A DNA stretch of 40,070 bases from CAZYMF01 sp964648215 (lineage in GTDB: Bacteria > Desulfobacterota > Binatia > HRBIN30 > JACQVA1): positions 1 to 40,070 of the forward strand of contig CAZYMF010000021.1 in assembly GCA_964648215.1 (NCBI GenBank). The letters run 5' to 3'. This document shows positions 24,111 through 32,296 of the stretch, in pieces; the stretch's first letter is position 1; the number at the start of each line of letters is the position of its first letter. Below the pieces are notes generated by a model, which worked only from the letters and a program-made list of their open reading frames with translations, searched no databases and was not told the DNA's origin. The position numbers and the translations under genes were made by a program.

Positions 24111-25346
24111 ATGGGTACGGTGAAGCGGAATCCTTTTCTCGCGGGGATGGCCGTCGTCCTCGGCGGGGTGATGCTCGTCGCCAACATCGCGTCGGCCGAG
24201 CTCGGATCGGACAAGGCTGGGGCCATCCTCGTGTTTCCCAAGGTGGTGGCCAACAGCCTCGTAACCCCCATGGTCGATACCGAAATTCAGATCAGCAACA
24301 CCTCTGATCATCAGATCGCGGTGCGCTGCTATCTGGTGAATGCGAACTCGCACTGCTCCAACGCGGGCGCCCCCGGCAGCGGGTTTACCGCTCCGCTGGT
24401 TTGTTCCACCAACTCGGACTGCAATGGCGGCGGCATCACGGGCGGCATCTGCGTTCCGGCCTGGAACGAGCAGGACTTCCGCTTCTCGCTCACGCGCCGC
24501 CAGCCGATCATCTGGCGCCTGAGTGAGGGCATGTCCACCTTCCCGCTCGACGGCGCGATCCACGTCGGCCCCGTCGACAACGATCCGAACCTCCCGTCCG
24601 CCCTGCAGGGGCAGCCGCAGGTCAACATCGACAGCAACATCCCGCCGGCTCCGGAAGACCCCTTCACCGGCGAGCTCAAGTGCGTCCAGGTCGACCTGGC
24701 CAGCGAGCAGCCCTCGCCGGGAACGGATCCCGACAACAACTTTGCCGGCGATCTGGCCGGGGTAGCCACCATCGTCACGACCGACGGCACCAACGTCGAC
24801 GCTCGCTCGTACAACGCGATCGGCATCCAGGCCATTGCCGACGCCTTTCCGACCGACGGCAACACCCTGCGCCTGGGCACGGACGGCCAGTACGACGGCT
24901 GCCCGAGCATCCTGATCGTGGATCACTTCTTCGACGGCGCGCAAGATCCGGCCACCGGCGGTTCTTCGATCAACTCGACCTTGACCCTGGTGCCGTGCTC
25001 GGAGAACTTCTTCCTGCAGAACGGGGGAAGAGTGTCGACGGTGGCTCAATTTCTGATTTTCAACGAGTTCGAACAGCGATTGTCCACGAGCCAGACGGTC
25101 AAGTGTCTGTCGAGCAAGCCCCTGACCGATATCTCTAGCGTCTACGACGTCGGCGTCCAGGGGACTCTCACCGGACAGACCCGCGTCCGCGCGGTTGACG
25201 GGAACGACCCGACCCGCGGCGACGGTCTGCTCGGCCTCCTGGAGGAAACTCACTCGGACGGGATCACCCGCTCCGCCGCGGTCAACCTCCACCAGACCGG
25301 CATCCGGTTCAACCCGGACTTCATCGTCCTGGCGCCGCCGCAGTGA
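24111..25346 (+). CDS. Secreted Cys-containing protein of unrecognised family, paralogue 3 (divergent)
   Basis: The 411-residue protein keeps the family frame: a 29-residue signal peptide (cut after IASA), GAILVFPKVV, TEIQISNTS, FTGELKCVQV, YNAIGIQ, LTLVPCSENF and FLIFNEFEQRLSTS. It is clearly more distant from the other two than they are from each other. It adds a Cys-rich loop (VCSTNSDCNGGG with a further Cys) near residues 90-115 and ends in FIVLAPPQ. Like the others it has nine mature Cys. ATG 24111 follows GAAAGGAGAAGGG, almost the same leader as paralogue 2 (GGAAAGGAGGAGGG), so the duplication included the ribosome binding site and first codons. Only 68 bases separate it from paralogue 2, so co-transcription is likely. 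Function is unknown. Confidence 0.87.
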   Translation: MGTVKRNPFLAGMAVVLGGVMLVANIASAELGSDKAGAILVFPKVVANSLVTPMVDTEIQISNTSDHQIAVRCYLVNANSHCSNAGAPGSGFTAPLVCSTNSDCNGGGITGGICVPAWNEQDFRFSLTRRQPIIWRLSEGMSTFPLDGAIHVGPVDNDPNLPSALQGQPQVNIDSNIPPAPEDPFTGELKCVQVDLASEQPSPGTDPDNNFAGDLAGVATIVTTDGTNVDARSYNAIGIQAIADAFPTDGNTLRLGTDGQYDGCPSILIVDHFFDGAQDPATGGSSINSTLTLVPCSENFFLQNGGRVSTVAQFLIFNEFEQRLSTSQTVKCLSSKPLTDISSVYDVGVQGTLTGQTRVRAVDGNDPTRGDGLLGLLEETHSDGITRSAAVNLHQTGIRFNPDFIVLAPPQ

Positions 25347-25373
25347 GCTGGCGGTCGTAAGTTCGCAACGGAA

Positions 25374-25406
25374 GAGCCGAGCGAGAAATCGCTCGGCTCT
25401 TTTTTT
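25374..25406 (+). terminator. Intrinsic (Rho-independent) terminator
   Basis: An 11-base perfect stem GAGCCGAGCGA / TCGCTCGGCTC closed by a GAAA tetraloop is followed by seven Ts. It lies 28 bases after paralogue 3 and separates the secreted-protein array from the cyclase operon. It is the only clear intrinsic terminator I found in the window. Confidence 0.93.
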
Positions 25407-25437
25407 GCCCTGCATCCGGCCCTGGGGGCGTTTCCGA

Positions 25438-25467
25438 TGGACGATCGGCCATGGTTCGCGCTAGCAT
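25438..25467 (+). promoter_or_regulatory. Weak candidate promoter for the cyclase gene
   Basis: TGGACG (25438-25443) and TAGCAT (25462-25467) are 18 bases apart, each matching four of six consensus bases. Transcription would begin only about six bases before the ATG at 25480. No Shine-Dalgarno sequence is visible there, which would fit a leaderless or near-leaderless message. Confidence 0.25.
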
Positions 25468-25479
25468 TCCCGCCTTCCG

Positions 25480-27669
25480 ATGATCTGGCAGCGGTTGACG
25501 CCGTTCCGAATCGCCCTCCTGCTCGGGCTGGCCCTAGCCGGCCTGCGCCTGGTCGGCGTGCGTTATCTCGAGCTCATCGACGTGCGCGCGGTGGACTATC
25601 GCCTGATCGCGCGCGGCGTGGAGCCGGCGAGCCCCGACATCGTCATCGTCGCGGTGGACGACGGTAGCATCCAGAAGCTGGGACGCTGGCCCTGGTCGCG
25701 CGGGCGCATGGCGGAGCTGGAGTCGAAGCTGACGGCCGCGCAGCCGGCTGTCATCGGCTACGACATCGTGCAGTCGGAGAAGACGGCCCCGATTGATGTG
25801 AAGGAGCTGCGGCGCCGGCTGGGAACAGTGGACGCGGCGACGTGGAAGGCCCTGTCGGCGGCTTTGCCAGGCGGCGGGGAAGAGGAGCTGGCGGCGGCCA
25901 TTCGCGCCTCCGACCGCACCGTGCTCGGTTATTTTTTCGATTTCGACGGACGACCCAATGCCCCCGGGGAGGTGTCGTTCACCGGTTACAATACGATCCA
26001 GCACACCAAGAGCCACCGTGGCGAGAGGCACATACCTGCGGCCGTCAGCGCGACGCTGAACCTGCCGCCGCTGGCGGCCGCGGCGCGCGGACAGGGGTAC
26101 TTCAACTTCATTCCCGACCGCCTGGACGGATACTATCGGCGGGTGCCGTTGGGAGTCCGCTTCGAGGACAACATCGCGGTGCCGTTGTCGCTGGCCATGC
26201 TGCGCGTGTACTGGCCGCGGCGACAGCTGGCGATTCGCTTCGCCGACTTCGGCGTCGAGTCGGTGCACGTCGGCGACCTTCCCATTCCGGTGGCCGAAGA
26301 CGGGCAGATGCTGATCAACTATCGCGGGCCGCGACGCACCTTCCGCTATGTTTCGGCGGCGGACGTGCTGGCCGGCGCGGTCGACCCGGCCCTGTTGCGT
26401 GGCAAGCTGGTGCTCGTCGGGGTGACGGCCGTGGCCGTGGCCGATCGGCGCGCGACGCCGTTCGATGGCGATCTGCCCGGGGTGGAGATCCATGCCAACG
26501 TGCTGGACAACATCCTGCGGGACGACTTCATTCAGCAGCCGAAGTGGATCGTCGTGCCCGAGCTGGTGGTCATTCTAGCGCTGGCGCTGCTCCAGGGGCT
26601 GATTCTGCGCTACGCGCGCGGCGTCCTGGGGGTGCTGGTGGCGGCCGGGCTGATGGCCGGCTATCTCGGCGGTAGTCAGTGGCTCTTCGTCACCTATGGG
26701 TTGCCGCTCAGCCTGGTGTACCCGATCCTGGCCGTGGCGCTGACCTACACGGGAATTTCGCTGCAGCACTACGTCACCGTGGACCGCGAGCGGCGCAAGA
26801 CGCGCAAGACCCTCGAGCTCTATCTCAGCCCGTCGCTGGCGCGGCTGGTGAGCGAGCAACCCGACCGGCTCAAGCTCGGCGGCGAGAAGAGCGAGCGCAC
26901 GGTGATGTTCTCCGACATTCGCGGCTTCACCAGCATCTCGGAACGGTTGGATCCGGAAACGCTGGTGGAGCTGCTGAACTCGTATCTCGGCGAGATGACC
27001 GAGGTGATCTTCTCGCAGGACGGCATGCTCGACAAGTACATCGGCGACGCCATCATGGCCGTGTGGGGTGCGCCGCTGCCGCAGGCGGATCATGCCGGAC
27101 GCGCCTGCGCCGCCGCCCTGGCCATGCTCGACCGCTTGCGCGCGCTCGGCGCCGAGTGGGAGGGCCGTGGCTGGCCGCGGCTGAACATCGGCATCGGTCT
27201 CAACAGCGGGCCGATGGTCTTCGGCAACATGGGCTCGGCGAGCCACCTGAGCCTCACCGTGATCGGCGACGAGGTGAACCTGGGCTCGCGGCTCGAGGGG
27301 CTGTGCAAATACTATCATTGCGGCATCGTCGCCAGCGAGGCGACGGTGCGCCAGGCCGGAGAGGGGATCGTGCCCCGCGAGCTCGACCTGGTGCGGGTGA
27401 AGGGGAAGCTGCAGCCGGTCCGGATCTTCGAGATCCTCGGCCCGGGTACGGAACGAGAGCGCTGGGCGGAGCTGTTGGAGCATTTCAATGCCGGTCTGGC
27501 GGCGTATCGGGAACGACGCTGGGACGACGCGATGGCCACGTTCGGCCGCGTGCTCGAGCGCTGGCCCGAGGACGGTCCGGCGCGGCTGTACAGCGAACGC
27601 TGTCAGGAAATGATGCGGACGCCGCCCGGTGCGGATTGGGATGGTGTGACGGTGATGGAGGCCAAATGA
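25480..27669 (+). CDS. CHASE2-domain class III adenylate cyclase
   Basis: The 729-residue protein has one N-terminal membrane segment (about residues 9-27), a large extracytoplasmic CHASE2 sensor domain (to about 350, with DIVIVAVDDGSIQ and GYDIVQSEK) and three membrane segments (about 360-430). The cyclase catalytic domain follows. Its metal-binding Asps are D479 (FSDIRGF) and D523 (KYIGDAIMAVWG), the adenine-side Lys is K519, and the transition-state pair is N600 and R604 (GDEVNLGSRLE). All key residues are present, so it should make cAMP from ATP in response to an external or envelope signal. The last 70 residues look like a TPR-type helical pair. It overlaps the following hydrolase gene (ATGA). 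Confidence 0.92.
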   Translation: MIWQRLTPFRIALLLGLALAGLRLVGVRYLELIDVRAVDYRLIARGVEPASPDIVIVAVDDGSIQKLGRWPWSRGRMAELESKLTAAQPAVIGYDIVQSEKTAPIDVKELRRRLGTVDAATWKALSAALPGGGEEELAAAIRASDRTVLGYFFDFDGRPNAPGEVSFTGYNTIQHTKSHRGERHIPAAVSATLNLPPLAAAARGQGYFNFIPDRLDGYYRRVPLGVRFEDNIAVPLSLAMLRVYWPRRQLAIRFADFGVESVHVGDLPIPVAEDGQMLINYRGPRRTFRYVSAADVLAGAVDPALLRGKLVLVGVTAVAVADRRATPFDGDLPGVEIHANVLDNILRDDFIQQPKWIVVPELVVILALALLQGLILRYARGVLGVLVAAGLMAGYLGGSQWLFVTYGLPLSLVYPILAVALTYTGISLQHYVTVDRERRKTRKTLELYLSPSLARLVSEQPDRLKLGGEKSERTVMFSDIRGFTSISERLDPETLVELLNSYLGEMTEVIFSQDGMLDKYIGDAIMAVWGAPLPQADHAGRACAAALAMLDRLRALGAEWEGRGWPRLNIGIGLNSGPMVFGNMGSASHLSLTVIGDEVNLGSRLEGLCKYYHCGIVASEATVRQAGEGIVPRELDLVRVKGKLQPVRIFEILGPGTERERWAELLEHFNAGLAAYRERRWDDAMATFGRVLERWPEDGPARLYSERCQEMMRTPPGADWDGVTVMEAK

Positions 27670-28529
27670 AGCAAGATCCAGCCCTGCGCGTGCGTTTCTG
27701 GGGCGTGCGCGGCAGCTATCCGATGCCGGGCCCGTCGACGGCGGGCATCGGCGGAAATTCCTCGTGCGTCGAGGTTCGCAGCGCCGAGCACACGCTGATC
27801 TTCGATGCCGGCACCGGAATCATCGGGTTGGGGCGCGATCTGGTTCGCCGGCCGGGCGCTCCGGAGGTGAGCGTCTTTCTCAGTCACCTGCACCACGATC
27901 ACATCGAGGGGCTGCGCTTCTTCGCCCCGGTCTACAGCCCGGAATGGCGCTGCCAGATCTATGGCTTCGGCAACGGCGCGCAGAGCCTGCAGCGCATCCT
28001 GGCCCGGCTGATGTCGCCGCGCTTTTTCCCGGTGGCGCTGGCGCAGCTGCCGGCGCGGCTGAACATTCACGGCCTGTCGCCGCGCGCGCGTCTCCGTTTC
28101 GGCGGAGCGCACCCGTTGGTCGTCGCCGCCCACTACAGCGGCGCGCATCCGAAGGTGGGGGTCATGCTCTACCGGATCACGTGCGCCGGCCGTTCGGTGG
28201 TCTACGCCACCGACGTCGAGGCGCCGCGCGGCGGTCACGACGACGTGGTCAAGTTCGCCGCCGGAGCGGACGTGCTGATCCACGACGCGCAGTACACGGA
28301 CGACGAGTACCACGGCGGCCACCTCAACAAGGCGGGATGGGGGCACAGCACGGTGCGCATGGCGGCCGAAGCGGCGCGCGCGGCCGGTGTCAAAGAGCTG
28401 ATCCTCTATCACCACGATCCCGAGCACGACGACGCCGAGGTGCGCCGTCTGGAGAAGGTCGCGCGGACGATCTTCCCCCGTTCCCGGGCCGCCTTCGAGG
28501 GAATGGAGCTGAGGTTGAAGCCTGCTTGA
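27666..28529 (+). CDS. Metallo-beta-lactamase-fold hydrolase, possible cyclic-nucleotide phosphodiesterase
   Basis: The 287-residue protein begins LRVRFWGVRGSYPMPGP, then GNSSCVEV and IFDAGTGI. It has the metal site motif H74-x-H76-x-D78-H79 (SHLHHDHIEG), YATDVEAP for the bridging Asp, and a late LYHHDPEHDD. This 'GVRGSxP...GNSSCVEV' subgroup is common in bacteria and related to 3',5'-cyclic-nucleotide phosphodiesterase-like and RNase Z-like enzymes. The start overlaps the adenylate cyclase stop by 4 bases, so both are made from one message by coupled translation. Cleavage of cAMP is the attractive guess from this context. The sequence alone does not prove the substrate. Confidence 0.85.
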   Translation: MKQDPALRVRFWGVRGSYPMPGPSTAGIGGNSSCVEVRSAEHTLIFDAGTGIIGLGRDLVRRPGAPEVSVFLSHLHHDHIEGLRFFAPVYSPEWRCQIYGFGNGAQSLQRILARLMSPRFFPVALAQLPARLNIHGLSPRARLRFGGAHPLVVAAHYSGAHPKVGVMLYRITCAGRSVVYATDVEAPRGGHDDVVKFAAGADVLIHDAQYTDDEYHGGHLNKAGWGHSTVRMAAEAARAAGVKELILYHHDPEHDDAEVRRLEKVARTIFPRSRAAFEGMELRLKPA

Positions 28530-28564
28530 GTCGCTCCGCGACTGGCCGGGCGGCGCGTTGCTTC

Positions 28565-28593
28565 TTGCATTTGCCCGCCGGCGCCAGTAGGGA
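28565..28593 (+). promoter_or_regulatory. Weak candidate promoter before the flippase-like gene
   Basis: TTGCAT (28565-28570) and TAGGGA (28588-28593) are 17 bases apart. The segment resembles the candidate promoter at 21199-21227 (shared TTGCA, TTTGCCCGC and CAGTAGG). The -10-like part overlaps the ribosome binding site GGGAGGT, so the similarity may be accidental unless translation can start near the 5' end. Confidence 0.2.
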
Positions 28594-28601
28594 GGTCCCG
28601 C

Positions 28602-29984
28602 ATGAAGCTGCAGGCTGTTGCGAAGGGGACCGCCAAGCTGGCGGTAACCGTCGCCATCTTTGTCGCCATCTTCGTCGAGATCGGTGGCGGCTACCGGCCC
28701 GTTGCCGTCGACCAGCTGAGCCAACCCGGAACCTTCGAGGCCTCCAACCCGCAGTACCCGGGAATCGTGGGCCGCGTGCGCGCGTGGGTCAGCGGCAGGC
28801 CGCTGCCTCCGGCGCGCACGCCGGTTAGCGAGGGCGACGTCTGCGAGGCGAGCCTCAATCGGCGCGTCTTCGTCCGTGTCGACGGGGTGCCGCGGCCCTT
28901 CAAGGCCTATTTGCACTGCCGCGGCGGCAAGCTGTCGCGCGCGTTCGTGCCGCGAAATGGTAAGTTCGTGCCGGTGCCGCTGAGCGAGGTCGGGGACACC
29001 GCCTACTTCCGTATCCAGGGCTTTCAAGTGGTACCGATCGAGCTGGCCGATCTCTGGCGGGAGATCCGCTCGCTGGATCTGCGGGTTTTCCTCGCCTGGT
29101 TCACCCTGGCCATCCTGGTCAAGCTGGTCGGCATCTTCGCCAACATCTGGCGCTGGCAGATCTTGCTCCGCGGCCAGGAAATCCGTCTACCCTATCGCTA
29201 TCTGACGAGCACCTATTTCGTCGGCCGCTACTTCGGCATCGTCACCCCGTCGACCATGGGCCTGGACGGGTGGCGGCTGTACGACACGATCCGGATCACG
29301 CGCAGGCCGATCGAGTGCACCACCGTCCTCGCCGTCGAACGCGTCATCGGCATGGTGGGGCTGCTGGTCGTCATCCTGCTCTTCATGCCTTTTGCCGGTG
29401 CCATCACGCGCGGGCATTCCCTCGGCGAGCTGGTGGCGGCAATGAAGGTGCCGCTGGCCGGTGCCATCCTGTTCGCCGTTCTCGTGCTGCTGCAGCCCTC
29501 GTGGTTCAAGGGGATGCTCAACGTCGTGCCGTCGGCGCGGCTGCGCCGCTTCATGCAGAACGTCATCGAGGCCGCCGCGGCCTACTCTCGCCGCCGCTCC
29601 TACCTGCTGGCGGCCCTGGGCCTGGCCGTGGTCGGTCAGATCACGACCACCTTGATGTACTTCTGCAATGCGCTGGCGATTCAGAGCGGCAACGTGCGAC
29701 CCCTCGAGGTTCTCTTCGCCAGCGCGGTGATGACTCTGGGCACCTTCATCCTACCGTCGGCCTCGGGAGAAGGCGTGCGCGAGGTCGTCTTCGTGTGGCT
29801 GCTCGGTTCCAAGACCGGCGCCGTCAAGGCGTTCCTCATCGGCCACCTCGGCTTCTGGATCGAGAAGCTGCCGCTGTCGATCCCCGGCGGCATCTTGCTC
29901 CTGCTGCAACAGGAGCCGGCGAAGGCCGTGACGCGCGCCGATCTCGAGCGGCTCAAGGCCGAGACGGCGGCCGAGACGACCTAA
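28602..29984 (+). CDS. Flippase-like membrane protein (UPF0104/LPG synthase transmembrane family) with extra domain
   Basis: The 460-residue protein has a first membrane segment (about residues 12-28). Then comes a soluble stretch of about 120 residues with two Cys (DVCEASLNRR and LHCRGGKL). Six to eight further membrane segments follow, with TYFVGRYFGIVTPSTMGLDGWRL and FILPSASGEGVREVVFVWLL, the family signatures. Most members are 300-350 residues with no such insertion, so an extracytoplasmic domain appears to have been added between the first two spans. The family includes MprF-type lipid flippases and isoprenoid-glycan proteins. Here it may help move a lipid-linked substrate. The ATG follows GGGAGGT by 7 bases. 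Its stop overlaps the stop of the opposite-strand exonuclease. Confidence 0.8.
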   Translation: MKLQAVAKGTAKLAVTVAIFVAIFVEIGGGYRPVAVDQLSQPGTFEASNPQYPGIVGRVRAWVSGRPLPPARTPVSEGDVCEASLNRRVFVRVDGVPRPFKAYLHCRGGKLSRAFVPRNGKFVPVPLSEVGDTAYFRIQGFQVVPIELADLWREIRSLDLRVFLAWFTLAILVKLVGIFANIWRWQILLRGQEIRLPYRYLTSTYFVGRYFGIVTPSTMGLDGWRLYDTIRITRRPIECTTVLAVERVIGMVGLLVVILLFMPFAGAITRGHSLGELVAAMKVPLAGAILFAVLVLLQPSWFKGMLNVVPSARLRRFMQNVIEAAAAYSRRRSYLLAALGLAVVGQITTTLMYFCNALAIQSGNVRPLEVLFASAVMTLGTFILPSASGEGVREVVFVWLLGSKTGAVKAFLIGHLGFWIEKLPLSIPGGILLLLQQEPAKAVTRADLERLKAETAAETT

Positions 29985-30853
29985 TCGGCCCACACGGTCG
30001 GTCGCGTAGCGAGCTCGCCGAATCCTAGTCGGGAGCAAAGATCGACGAACTCTCGCCGGCGCACGCCGCGCCAACGAAGAGAGTCGAACGACTCGCTCAC
30101 CGGGGCATCGAGGCGAAGCGTGGCGAGGACCTTGTAGAGAGCCGCGTCCGCCCGCTGCTCGTTCAGGGACAGCGCCAGCCGTTGCGCCTGTCGCGGTGTC
30201 ACCGTCCACGTTCGCCAGTCGGGCGGAATCGCCTCGATCGTGCCGTAGGCGCGCAGCAGCGTCGCGGCGGATTTCGGCCCCCAGCCGCGAATTCCCGGGA
30301 TGCCGTCGGCGTTGTCGCCCACCAGCGCCAGGAAGTCGGGAATCGACGCCGGGGGGACCCCGAACTTGTCCCGCACCGCGGCCTCGTCGTAGATCTTTTG
30401 TCGTGCCCGGTCGTAGGTCACCACGTGCTGGCCGACGACACACTGGGTGAGATCCTTGTCGGGGGAGAGGATGACGATCGGGTCGGCCGCGCCGTCGAAG
30501 CGCCCCGCCGCCGTCGCCAGCGCGTCGTCGGCCTCGAACTCCACCATCGGCCACACGACGATGCCGAGCGCCCGCAGGGCTTCTTCGGCCAGAGGGAACT
30601 GTGCCAGCAGGTCCGGGGCAATGCCTTCGCCGGTCTTGTAGCCGGCGAAGAGCCGGTTGCGAAACGACTCGATGACGTGGTCCGTGGCCGCGCCGATGTG
30701 GGTGACGTCCGGCTGCCGCAGCAGGGCCAGGGTCGACCCGATCAGTCCGCGGATGGCGCCCACCTCGCCCCCGTTCGGCGACCGCTCCGGCGGCATCGCG
30801 AAGTAGGCGCGGAACAGCTCGTAGGTGGCGTCGAGCAGGTGCAGGCTGGGCAT
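29981..30853 (-). CDS. Stand-alone 5'-3' exonuclease (PolA N-terminal/FEN-like)
   Basis: The 290-residue protein begins MPSLHLLDATYELFRAYFA and carries the FEN/5'-nuclease acidic motifs: VEFEADDALAT, ILSPDKDLTQ, and the helix-hairpin-helix region LVGDNADGIPGIRGWGPKSAATLL. These match the N-terminal nuclease domain of DNA polymerase I but without polymerase domains. Proteins of this kind remove RNA primers or flaps. It starts 24 bases after larA on the same strand, so the two are probably co-transcribed, although no functional link is obvious. Its stop shares bases with the stop of the convergent flippase-like gene (the sequence CTAA at 29981-29984 serves both). Confidence 0.9.
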   Translation of the reverse strand: MPSLHLLDATYELFRAYFAMPPERSPNGGEVGAIRGLIGSTLALLRQPDVTHIGAATDHVIESFRNRLFAGYKTGEGIAPDLLAQFPLAEEALRALGIVVWPMVEFEADDALATAAGRFDGAADPIVILSPDKDLTQCVVGQHVVTYDRARQKIYDEAAVRDKFGVPPASIPDFLALVGDNADGIPGIRGWGPKSAATLLRAYGTIEAIPPDWRTWTVTPRQAQRLALSLNEQRADAALYKVLATLRLDAPVSESFDSLRWRGVRRREFVDLCSRLGFGELATRPTVWAD

Positions 30854-30877
30854 GAACGAGACCGGCGCGGCCCGTGC

Positions 30878-32191
30878 TCAGGCGGCTTCGTCGAGCCAGG
30901 CACGGCCGAGAGAGAGCTTGCGCCCGCGGACGGTGGCGAGGACGTACGGGCCCTGCGGCAGGACGGCCACGTGAGGGTTCTGGCCACAGCGCGCCAGACT
31001 CTGCCGCAACGCCTCCTCGACGGAAGCGGCCGGGTCCACCAGCAGCCCGCGAATCGTCTCGGCCGGAAGGCCCGCCGTGACCAGCTTCACCTCGGCCTTG
31101 CGCCGGACCTGGCAGAGATGCTGGACCATCCACTGGTCGATGCTGAAGAAGCCCGGCGCGGTGATGCGGGCCATGAAATCGTCATTGCCGCGGGTCTCGC
31201 GCAGCAGGCGTTGGAACTCGGCGCTGCCGATACCCTCGCTGAGCGCCGCGGCCAGGACGATGGTGCCGCCACGACGCACGATGTTGAGCGCAGCGACCAT
31301 GCCCTTGATCGACTGATAGTAGGTGTCGTCGAGCGGGTAGCCGCCGGCCGAGGCGATCACGATGTCGGCGGGCGCGTCGAGGTCGGCGCACACCTCCCGC
31401 TCGACGAAACGCATTCCGGCCTCGTGCGCCTTCTCGACGTCGCCGGCGAACACGCCGGTGAGCTGGCGAGCCCGGTTGATGCTCACGTCGACGAGGAAAT
31501 CGACGTGCGTCAGGCGAACGATCTCGAGCAGGTCTTCGTGGAACGGATTGCCTTCGATGATGCCGGGGCCGACGTGACCCTCGAGCATGGCGGCTCCGTG
31601 GGCGCTGCGCATGGTGTCGACGCCGGCCAGACCGGGCGCCACGCCCTTGCGCCCGCCCGAATAGCCCGCCATCAGGTGCGGCTCGATGAGCCCTGTCACC
31701 ACCTTGAGGTCGGCGCCGACGAAGCCGCGGTCGAGCCATATCTCCGTGCCGCGTCTGGTTCGTCCGAGGTGTACGTGCTCGTCGGCGTTGCGGGCGACGT
31801 GATTGCGGAAGCGGTAGCGCTCGACGATCTCGGCGCTGGTCATGGCGATCAGCTCGTCGCGAGTGTTCGGCCGATGCAGGCCGGTGGCGACCAGGATCTC
31901 GATCCGCTCGCGGGCGATGCCGGCGGCCTCGATCGTGCGCAGGATGGGCGGCAGGAGGAGCCCATTCGGCACCGGGCGTGTCTTGTCCGAGATCACGACG
32001 ACCGCATCGCGTCGCCCCCGTGCCACCTCGGCCAGCGCTCGCGCTGCGATGGGACGAGCGAGAGCCTGCTCGACCGCGCCGAGAGGATCCGCAATCGGCT
32101 CGCCTTTCGACGGCTCGACGACGCTGACGCGCACGCTGTCGGGCAGCTCTACCGCGAGACCCTGGCGGCCGTAGTCGAGGCGGATGTTCAT
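30878..32191 (-). CDS. larA: LarA-family nickel-pincer racemase (lactate racemase-like)
   Basis: The 437-residue protein has the DUF2088/LarA layout: ISDKTRPVPNG, ATGLHRPNTRDEL, IEPHLMAGYSGGRKGVAPG and HGAAMLEGH. His106, His172, Lys182 and His198 align in spacing with the catalytic His108 and His174 and the cofactor-binding Lys184 and His200 of Lactobacillus plantarum LarA. An active site using the nickel-pincer nucleotide is therefore expected. The family racemises or epimerises 2-hydroxyacids, so lactate is only one possible substrate. The cofactor genes larB, larC and larE are not in the window. A ribosome binding site AGGAG precedes the ATG on the minus strand. It heads a two-gene unit with the exonuclease. 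Confidence 0.88.
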   Translation of the reverse strand: MNIRLDYGRQGLAVELPDSVRVSVVEPSKGEPIADPLGAVEQALARPIAARALAEVARGRRDAVVVISDKTRPVPNGLLLPPILRTIEAAGIARERIEILVATGLHRPNTRDELIAMTSAEIVERYRFRNHVARNADEHVHLGRTRRGTEIWLDRGFVGADLKVVTGLIEPHLMAGYSGGRKGVAPGLAGVDTMRSAHGAAMLEGHVGPGIIEGNPFHEDLLEIVRLTHVDFLVDVSINRARQLTGVFAGDVEKAHEAGMRFVEREVCADLDAPADIVIASAGGYPLDDTYYQSIKGMVAALNIVRRGGTIVLAAALSEGIGSAEFQRLLRETRGNDDFMARITAPGFFSIDQWMVQHLCQVRRKAEVKLVTAGLPAETIRGLLVDPAASVEEALRQSLARCGQNPHVAVLPQGPYVLATVRGRKLSLGRAWLDEAA

Positions 32192-32220
32192 CCGGGATCG
32201 CTCCTATTCGTGTACCTTCA

Positions 32221-32249
32221 CGTTTACCGACCCGATCGGATCGAGGCAA
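32221..32249 (-). promoter_or_regulatory. Candidate promoter for larA
   Basis: On the minus strand TTGCCT (32249-32244) and TAAACG (32226-32221) are exactly 17 bases apart. The implied transcription start is about 23 bases before the larA ATG, with AGGAG in between. It lies in the 105-base divergent region shared with the peptidase gene. Confidence 0.4.
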
Positions 32250-32296
32250 GGCGGCGCCCTCTTGCGTCCCGCGGGCATCCCGGGAAAGCTCCCTCC

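Noticed and set aside
21310..25346. PEP-CTERM sorting signals on the secreted paralogues
   Set aside because: The C-termini (FDQIVLPRLF, FIVLAPPQ) lack a Pro-Glu-Pro motif, a membrane helix and a basic tail.
30182..32296. A 2.1 kb open extension of the oligoendopeptidase frame
   Set aside because: It is antisense to larA and the exonuclease, which have full family motifs. The peptidase N-terminus begins at 32297.
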